Below are positions 6,274-10,742 of a stretch of 10,742 nucleotides of DNA, piece after piece. The notes below the pieces were generated by a model. That model was not told the DNA's origin and did not search any database. It saw only the letters and a list, made by a program, of their open reading frames with translations. The stretch spans positions 1-10,742 of the forward strand of contig JAGCVR010000157.1 in the NCBI GenBank assembly GCA_017962285.1, written 5' to 3'. The translations under genes and the position numbers were made by a program. Every line of letters starts with the position of its first letter. The first letter of the stretch is position 1. Origin of the DNA: Muribaculaceae bacterium (GTDB lineage: Bacteria > Bacteroidota > Bacteroidia > Bacteroidales > Muribaculaceae).

Positions 6274-6289
6274 ATATCAGCATGATTTT

Positions 6290-7192
6290 TTATGAAACTT
6301 TGGCAGTATCCTGAGCTGAATTTGACGGAAGAATCAAGAGCGTGACTGAAACAACGATGCAGATGAATCCCACACCCATAATCCATGAGAAAGGTTCACA
6401 GAACCAGAAGATACTCACGAGCATGGCGGTGAGAGGTTCAAGGGCACCAAGAATCGACGTGAGAGTGCTGCCTATTACACGAAGTCCCACCACAAGGGTG
6501 AGGTTGGAAACAGCAGTGGGGATAAGACCCAGCATCACAATGCTGAAACCTACGCCAACCGTGGGTGGCGTGGTAATGCTGCCCTTCCAGGCAAACGTTA
6601 TCAGCCCCATATACACGAAACTAAGGACGAACACCCAGAACGTGAGTTTACTCGACTCCAGGTCATCGAGTTTCATCTTAGGCACCAGAATCAGATAGAT
6701 GGCATAGGCCAAGCCCGAAAACAGTTCATACGCCACGCCCTTCACCGACATGTTGCCAAGTCCGTTCTCAATTCCCGAAAGCAGAGCAACGCCAATCACC
6801 GCCAGGATGATCGACGACACAGTCTTGAACGTGGGTCGCTCATGAAAAAATAACATCATCAGCAAACAGGTGAAGATGGGATATGAGAACTGGATGGTGG
6901 TTGCGGCACCACTTGTGAGATATGCATATCCAAGCAGGATTGTAATAGCCGAGGCAAGGTTAATCAGCGCCAGCAGAGAGATGCGCCAGAAATGACTCAT
7001 CGTTATCATCAGGTCGCACTTGTAATACTTCATCACGGCATATATTACAATTGATGCGAAAAGGAAACGATACACTATCAAGCTCGGCGTATCCATTCCG
7101 GCGTCCAGTGCAGGCTTCGAGAACAAGGGAATCATGCCGAATGTGGCACTCGACACCATTGCGGCTATTAACCCCTTAGTACGTTGTTTCAT
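6290..7192 (-). CDS. EamA/DMT-family transporter
   Basis: This 300-residue inner-membrane protein consists of two tandem EamA repeats, about residues 7-140 and 150-287, with roughly ten hydrophobic segments in all, the standard architecture of the drug/metabolite transporter superfamily. Supporting blocks are SSATFGMIPLFSKPAL near the N-terminus (the first helix with its small-residue and Pro pattern), VYRFLFAS, FSYPIFTCLLMMLFFHERPT at the end of repeat one, and the mirrored LGALEPLTAMLVSIFWFCEP in repeat two. Members export or import amino acids, nucleosides or other small metabolites; the substrate cannot be read here. It lies 89 nt downstream of nqrF on the same strand, separated by a strong hairpin, and no clear TAnnTTTG box is seen in that gap, so its promoter is uncertain and some read-through from nqr is possible. 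The start at 7192 places the first helix at the usual distance. Confidence 0.9.
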   Translation of the reverse strand: MKQRTKGLIAAMVSSATFGMIPLFSKPALDAGMDTPSLIVYRFLFASIVIYAVMKYYKCDLMITMSHFWRISLLALINLASAITILLGYAYLTSGAATTIQFSYPIFTCLLMMLFFHERPTFKTVSSIILAVIGVALLSGIENGLGNMSVKGVAYELFSGLAYAIYLILVPKMKLDDLESSKLTFWVFVLSFVYMGLITFAWKGSITTPPTVGVGFSIVMLGLIPTAVSNLTLVVGLRVIGSTLTSILGALEPLTAMLVSIFWFCEPFSWIMGVGFICIVVSVTLLILPSNSAQDTAKVS

Positions 7193-7230
7193 GTCAGAGA
7201 CTGATGGTTTTATGCTTTCTTTTTAAGATA

Positions 7231-7260
7231 ATTAGGGAGACTTTTTTCTGTCTCCCTAAT
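7231..7260 (-). terminator. Strong hairpin closing the nqr operon
   Basis: ATTAGGGAGAC (7231-7241) and GTCTCCCTAAT (7250-7260) form a perfect 11-bp stem with an 8-nt loop, 21 nt past the nqrF stop. On the minus strand the stem is followed by TTATCTT rather than a clean T run, so termination may be partial. A 10-bp palindrome, GGTTATAACC (7269-7278), lies between the stop codon and the stem. Confidence 0.65.
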
Positions 7261-7281
7261 GCTATGAAGGTTATAACCGGG

Positions 7282-8580
7282 TTATCCGAAGTTGTCGTAA
7301 TGGATCGATTCCGGATCCACGCCGAGAGAGTCGAGCAAATCGTTCACGGTCTTGCTCATCATCGACGGTCCGCACATGTAATACTCACAGTCCTCGGGGG
7401 CAGGATGATTGTTCAGATAAGTCTGACCCATCACGGGAGCCACAAACCCTGCGGTGTATTTCACGCCTTTTTCATCTGCGACAGGATCGGGACGGTCCAG
7501 AGCCAGATGGAAGTGGAAATTGGGGAATTCATTCTCAATTGCCAGGAAGTCGTCGAGATAGAACACCTCGCTTAACGAACGTGCGCCGTAGAAATAGTGC
7601 ATTTCGCGGTCGCGCGTGTTCAGCGTGCGCGTCATGTGCATAATCTGGGCACGCAGAGGAGCCATACCGGCGCCGCCGCCAACCCATATCATCTCTTTCT
7701 TGGAATCGAAAATGGGATGGAAATCTCCATAAGGACCGCTCATTATCACCTTGTCACCCGGCTTGAGCGTGAAGATGTAGCTTGAAGCGATGCCAGGCAT
7801 CACGTCCATGAAACCCACTTCGGGTTTCGGCTTGAACGGCGGAGTGGCAATTCGCACCGTGAGCATGAAGCGGTCGCCCTCGGCAGGATAGTTCGCCATG
7901 GAATAAGCGCGCACAGTGGGTTCTGTGTTCTGGCACTTGAGCGAGAACATGTTGTATTTCTCCCAAGTGGGCAGATATTCACCGAGCGAAGCCTTGTCGA
8001 TGTCCTTGTCGTAGTCGATACTGTATTCGGGGATACGAATCTGGGCATAAGAACCCGGGATGAAATCCATGTGCTCGCCTTCGGGAAGAGCCACGATAAA
8101 TTCCTTGATGAACGAAGACACCAGATTATTGCTTACAACAGTACACTCATATTCTTTCACTTCGAGGACAGAATCCGGCACCTGAATCTTCAGGTTGTCT
8201 TTCACCTTCACCTGGCATCCGAGACGCCAGTGGTTCTGCTGTTCCTTACGCGAGAAATGCACCGTTTCTGTGGGAAGTATGTCACCGCCGCCTTCAAGCA
8301 CCTGCACCTTGCACTGTCCGCAGCTGCCCTTGCCGCCACAGGCACTGCTGAGCATCACGCCCTGGCCGTGCAGAGTGTTGAGCAGCGTGGCACCGGTATC
8401 AACTTCCACCACACGCTTTCCATCGTTAATGTCAATCTTAACCTTTCCCGAAGCCACGAGGTAGTGTCTTGCTACGAGAAGGAGTATCACGAGCAGTAAT
8501 GTGATTATCAGAAAAATCACAGCGCTCATCAGCACCGTCAGTCCGGCTGTATCTAATAGTATCATCATCGCATTAATCAT
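7282..8580 (-). CDS. nqrF: Na+-translocating NADH:quinone reductase subunit F
   Basis: NqrF is the NADH-oxidising subunit that feeds electrons into the Na+-pumping Nqr complex in the inner membrane. The 432-residue protein has one N-terminal membrane helix (about 12-37), a plant-type 2Fe-2S ferredoxin domain (about 46-135) with ligands C81, C87, C90 and C122, and a ferredoxin-reductase-type FAD/NADH module. RAYSMANYP at 224-232 is the FAD-binding motif, [10 protein letters not shown] at 301-310 the NADH-binding loop, and YMCGPSMM at 401-408 the second NADH site. All cofactor residues are intact, and the length is that expected for NqrF. Its ATG overlaps the nqrE stop as ATGA (8580-8577), so translation is coupled. 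It is the last gene of the operon and is followed by a hairpin. Confidence is very high. Confidence 0.98.
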   Translation of the reverse strand: MINAMMILLDTAGLTVLMSAVIFLIITLLLVILLLVARHYLVASGKVKIDINDGKRVVEVDTGATLLNTLHGQGVMLSSACGGKGSCGQCKVQVLEGGGDILPTETVHFSRKEQQNHWRLGCQVKVKDNLKIQVPDSVLEVKEYECTVVSNNLVSSFIKEFIVALPEGEHMDFIPGSYAQIRIPEYSIDYDKDIDKASLGEYLPTWEKYNMFSLKCQNTEPTVRAYSMANYPAEGDRFMLTVRIATPPFKPKPEVGFMDVMPGIASSYIFTLKPGDKVIMSGPYGDFHPIFDSKKEMIWVGGGAGMAPLRAQIMHMTRTLNTRDREMHYFYGARSLSEVFYLDDFLAIENEFPNFHFHLALDRPDPVADEKGVKYTAGFVAPVMGQTYLNNHPAPEDCEYYMCGPSMMSKTVNDLLDSLGVDPESIHYDNFG

Positions 8581-9191
8581 AATTTAATACCCATGAAGCT
8601 CATAAACGCTATTCCCATTAATCCTGTAATAATAAAAGTAATTCCCACGCCGCGAAGTGGAGCCGGAATGTGGCTGTAGGCAATGCGTTCACGGATTGCG
8701 GCAAGTCCCACGATAGCGAGGAACCATCCCACTCCGGAGCCAGCGCCATAGACTGTGGCGGACCACACCGAACCGAGATCGCGCTGCTGCATGAATAGGG
8801 CTCCGCCCAGAATTGCGCAGTTCACAGCTATCAGAGGCAGGAAAATTCCAAGCTGGTTATAGAGAGCCGGAGCGAATTTCTCCACTGCCATTTCCACGAG
8901 TTGTGTGGCCGAGGCAATCACGGCGATGAACATTATCAGACCGAGGAAACTGAGGTCAACGCCCGCCAGCGAAGGGCTGAGCCAGGTCAATGCACCGGGC
9001 TGAAGCACATAAGTGTCGAGCAGGTAATTCAGCGGCACAGTCACCACAAGCATAAACGTAACCGCGAGTCCCAGGCCGAAAGCCGTTTTCACATTCTTGG
9101 ACACGGCAAGGAAAGAGCACATACCCAAGAAGTAGGCAAATATCATGTTATCGATGAAAATCGATTTTACAAATAGATTTAATTCTTCCAT
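8577..9191 (-). CDS. nqrE: Na+-translocating NADH:quinone reductase subunit E
   Basis: NqrE is one of the paired integral-membrane subunits that, with NqrD, holds an intramembrane iron-sulfur cluster and takes part in Na+ transfer. The 204-residue protein has about six membrane helices. The two half-helix Cys residues expected as cluster ligands are present: C25 in LGMCSFL and C125 in AVNCAILGG, each in the inverted-repeat position of the fold. [29 protein letters not shown] is typical of NqrE and helps separate it from its Rnf relative RnfA, as does its place between nqrD and nqrF. The gene starts 24 nt after the nqrD stop, with only an A-rich, weak ribosome site, and overlaps nqrF by 4 nt. 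Confidence 0.97.
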   Translation of the reverse strand: MEELNLFVKSIFIDNMIFAYFLGMCSFLAVSKNVKTAFGLGLAVTFMLVVTVPLNYLLDTYVLQPGALTWLSPSLAGVDLSFLGLIMFIAVIASATQLVEMAVEKFAPALYNQLGIFLPLIAVNCAILGGALFMQQRDLGSVWSATVYGAGSGVGWFLAIVGLAAIRERIAYSHIPAPLRGVGITFIITGLMGIAFMSFMGIKL

Positions 9192-9215
9192 TTCTTTGTG
9201 ATATTAAGCGGTTAG

Positions 9216-9839
9216 TTATTTCTCTTGTAAATCCTTGTTGCGGGCGCGGTGAACCCAGATGATGCACGCCACAGTGATAAGAGCCATCGGCGGCAGTATC
9301 ATCAGGCCGTTGTTCATGTAGCCATGGTCGTAGCAGAACTGAGGTATCACCTGATATCCGAAGAGTGTCCCCGAACCGAGCAGTTCACGGAAGAACGCCA
9401 CAATCACCAGGATTATGGTGTAGCCAAGTCCGTTGCCTATTCCGTCGAGGAACGAAGGCCAGGGACGATTGTTCAGTGCGAACGCTTCGAGGCGTCCCAT
9501 AAGAATACAGTTTGTGATTATAAGCCCAATGAACACTGAGAGCTGACGGCTCACATCGTAGTCGTAGGCTATGAGGAATTGCTGAACCACAATCACAAGA
9601 GCAGCCACCACCACAAGTTGAACGATGATGCGTATCGTGGTGGGAATGGTGCTGCGGATAAGTGATATGATGACGTTGCTGAATGCCATTACGGCAATCA
9701 CCGACATTCCCATCACAATGGCAGGCTCCAGTTTCGCTGTCACGGCAAGGGTGGAGCAGATACCCAGTATCTGCACCAGCACAGGATTATCCTTGCTGAA
9801 CGGGTTGAAAAGAACTTCTTTATTCTGTTTTGATAACAT
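9216..9839 (-). CDS. nqrD: Na+-translocating NADH:quinone reductase subunit D
   Basis: NqrD is the partner of NqrE in the membrane core of the Na+ pump. The 207-residue protein has about six membrane helices and the two Cys residues expected to ligate the intramembrane iron-sulfur cluster: C28 in LGICSTLAV and C111 in ITNCILMGR. The block ALNNRPWPSFLDGIGNGLGY (121-140) and FFRELLGSGTLFGYQV are characteristic of NqrD. Compared with Rnf subunit E it has the longer Nqr-type N-terminus (FNPFSKDNPVLVQ). The start is 4 nt after the nqrC stop codon, and a strong Shine-Dalgarno inside the last codons of nqrC serves it. It lies in the order C-D-E-F expected of nqr operons. Confidence 0.97.
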   Translation of the reverse strand: MLSKQNKEVLFNPFSKDNPVLVQILGICSTLAVTAKLEPAIVMGMSVIAVMAFSNVIISLIRSTIPTTIRIIVQLVVVAALVIVVQQFLIAYDYDVSRQLSVFIGLIITNCILMGRLEAFALNNRPWPSFLDGIGNGLGYTIILVIVAFFRELLGSGTLFGYQVIPQFCYDHGYMNNGLMILPPMALITVACIIWVHRARNKDLQEK

Positions 9840-9843
9840 GGCT

Positions 9844-10578
9844 TTACTCCTCCTGTGAATTTAATTGGTTGTTACTTGCTGCAAGCTTCTTCAGGAATGG
9901 CTCGTAGGAGCTGAGGCAGTGGGCAATCATGGAGCCCACGCCACGGCTGGTGATGGTGGCGCCGGAGATGGCATCCACATAGTCGGCTCCGTCCAGGCTC
10001 TTCTGCCCTTTCTTCACCACTTCCACGCTCTTGAACGCGCCTTCTTTCATAATCTTCTTGCCAACGAACTGAGCCTTGAATTCATTTTCGGTGATCCGAG
10101 CGCCAAGTCCCGGTGTCTCACCCTCATGAGAGAACGAAGTTCCGAAAATGGTGTTTCCATCATCGTTCACGGCGACATAGCCCCAGATTGGTCCCCAGAG
10201 TCCCGCACCGTACACGGGCAGGATATATTTCACCTGACCGTCGGCCAATACACTTTTATATACCGGCAGCACCCGATTGGCTTGCTTGATGTTCGACTTC
10301 ATATTGACATTGAAGGCTGAATTAGCGGCGGAATCGGCGATTTCGCCCTTATCATCGACTATATAGTCCGCCACAATATATTTATTGAAATTATCCTTCA
10401 GTTCTGCCTCGTTCGACTCAATGTTGATTGCGCTCAATATCTGCGCGCGCTTGTCGTTGGCGATATTCTCGTCCTGCTTGGGCTTGAGCGCCATATACAC
10501 AAAGGCGAGCACAGAGCCCACAAGCAGCACCATTATTGCGGCATAAACTATTTGGTAGGTATTGCTGTTTTTGTTCAT
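9844..10578 (-). CDS. nqrC: Na+-translocating NADH:quinone reductase subunit C
   Basis: NqrC carries a covalently bound FMN on the outer face of the membrane and passes electrons within the Nqr complex. The 244-residue protein has one N-terminal membrane helix (about 8-30) and a large periplasmic domain. The flavinylation motif D-x-x-S-G-A-T is intact at 202-208 (DAISGAT), so Thr208 should carry the FMN attached by ApbE, which is not in this window. GETPGLGARITENEF at about 153-167 and PVYGAGLWGPIWGY at 121-134 are conserved NqrC blocks. The open frame extends nine codons upstream to an ATG at 10605, but that part overlaps nqrB and lacks a ribosome site, whereas the ATG at 10578 has an excellent Shine-Dalgarno 5 nt upstream and gives the usual N-terminus. 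The gap to the nqrB stop is 16 nt. Confidence 0.98.
   Translation of the reverse strand: MNKNSNTYQIVYAAIMVLLVGSVLAFVYMALKPKQDENIANDKRAQILSAINIESNEAELKDNFNKYIVADYIVDDKGEIADSAANSAFNVNMKSNIKQANRVLPVYKSVLADGQVKYILPVYGAGLWGPIWGYVAVNDDGNTIFGTSFSHEGETPGLGARITENEFKAQFVGKKIMKEGAFKSVEVVKKGQKSLDGADYVDAISGATITSRGVGSMIAHCLSSYEPFLKKLAASNNQLNSQEE
9849..9854 (-). promoter_or_regulatory. Shine-Dalgarno of nqrD inside the nqrC 3' end
   Basis: AGGAGG on the minus strand (9854-9849) lies within the last two Gln/Glu codons of nqrC and 9 nt before the nqrD ATG at 9839. It fixes the nqrD start and suggests coupled translation. Such a strong site is uncommon in this phylum. Confidence 0.7.
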
Positions 10579-10583
10579 GATGT

Positions 10584-10590
10584 CCTCCTT
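10584..10590 (-). promoter_or_regulatory. Shine-Dalgarno of nqrC
   Basis: AAGGAGG on the minus strand (10590-10584) lies 5 nt before the ATG at 10578. It decides the nqrC start against the upstream ATG at 10605. Confidence 0.75.
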
Positions 10591-10594
10591 TCGT

Positions 10595-10742
10595 TTATTT
10601 GGCATTATTGATTCTGTTAAGCCTGCGTTTCACATTGCGCTGCACCACGCAGTAGTCGATCAGCGGTGCGAACGCGTTCATAAGCAGGATGGCGAGCATG
10701 GCGCCTTCGGGGTAGCCCGAGTTGTAAACCCTGATGAGAATG
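10595..10742 (-). CDS. nqrB: Na+-translocating NADH:quinone reductase subunit B, C-terminal end only
   Basis: Only the last 48 residues of NqrB are inside the window, read on the minus strand from the edge to TAA at 10597-10595; the rest lies beyond the right edge. The visible part contains [20 protein letters not shown] followed by [12 protein letters not shown], the conserved final helix and basic tail of NqrB. This large membrane subunit carries covalent FMN and riboflavin and contributes the quinone site and Na+ channel. The covalent FMN motif is not in the visible part. The order B-C-D-E-F agrees with a standard nqrABCDEF operon, with nqrA expected upstream outside the window. Confidence 0.95.
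   Translation of the reverse strand, partial: ILIRVYNSGYPEGAMLAILLMNAFAPLIDYCVVQRNVKRRLNRINNAK

Noticed and set aside
8577..10742. Possibility that these genes encode an Rnf complex instead of Nqr
   Set aside because: The order B-C-D-E-F, the NqrF ferredoxin-FAD-NADH architecture and the NqrB C-terminal block are all specific to Nqr.
1..10742. Search for CRISPR arrays, tRNA/rRNA genes, phage or defence genes
   Set aside because: No regularly spaced direct repeats, no tRNA-like cloverleaf or rRNA sequence, and no integrase, transposase, nuclease or toxin-antitoxin proteins were seen among the supported genes.

Overview
The window looks like the chromosome of a member of the Bacteroidales, most likely Prevotella or a close relative. 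Three things point there. Several genes are preceded by the Bacteroidetes promoter pattern (TTTG, 19-20 nt, TAnnTTTG). Most start codons lack a Shine-Dalgarno sequence. The protein set (nqr operon, type B L31, CpsB/YwqE-like PHP phosphatase, the Bacteroidetes form of PlsC-like acyltransferase, a DUF4359-like protein) is typical of the group. This assignment is made by recognition; no database search was run.

Layout, left to right. (1) Positions 1-2072, plus strand: the 3' part of a PlsC-like acyltransferase, then a membrane-anchored metallophosphoesterase, 24 nt apart and probably one transcript. (2) Positions 2096-3437, minus strand: a diacylglycerol-kinase-family lipid kinase followed after 6 nt by a small exported DUF4359-like protein, driven by a promoter that abuts the kinase start codon. 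(3) Positions 3451-3876, minus strand: a complete transcription unit for ribosomal protein bL31 type B, with promoter, a roughly 70-nt leader containing a hairpin, the gene and a terminator. (4) Positions 3990-4761, plus strand: a CpsB/YwqE-type PHP phosphatase with its own -7 box. (5) Positions 4762-4979: a short gap between convergent genes filled by a hairpin-rich, possibly MITE-like element. (6) Positions 4980-6273, minus strand: a secreted protein of unknown function overlapping a cytidylate-kinase-like protein by 23 nt, with a good promoter. (7) Positions 6290-7192, minus strand: an EamA/DMT transporter. (8) Positions 7231-10742, minus strand: the distal part of the Na+-translocating NADH:quinone reductase operon, nqrB (partial), C, D, E, F, closed by a strong hairpin.

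Functionally, the left part carries three proteins that act or probably act on membrane lipids (acyltransferase, metallophosphoesterase, lipid kinase). The right part is core energy metabolism: Nqr oxidises NADH, reduces quinone and pumps Na+. NqrF, NqrC, NqrD and NqrE all keep the cofactor-binding residues expected of an active complex. I see no phage, CRISPR, tRNA, rRNA, complete insertion sequence or defence system. Most of the window is ordinary core chromosome; the less ordinary parts are the non-coding elements and a few unusual residues or gene junctions listed in the findings.
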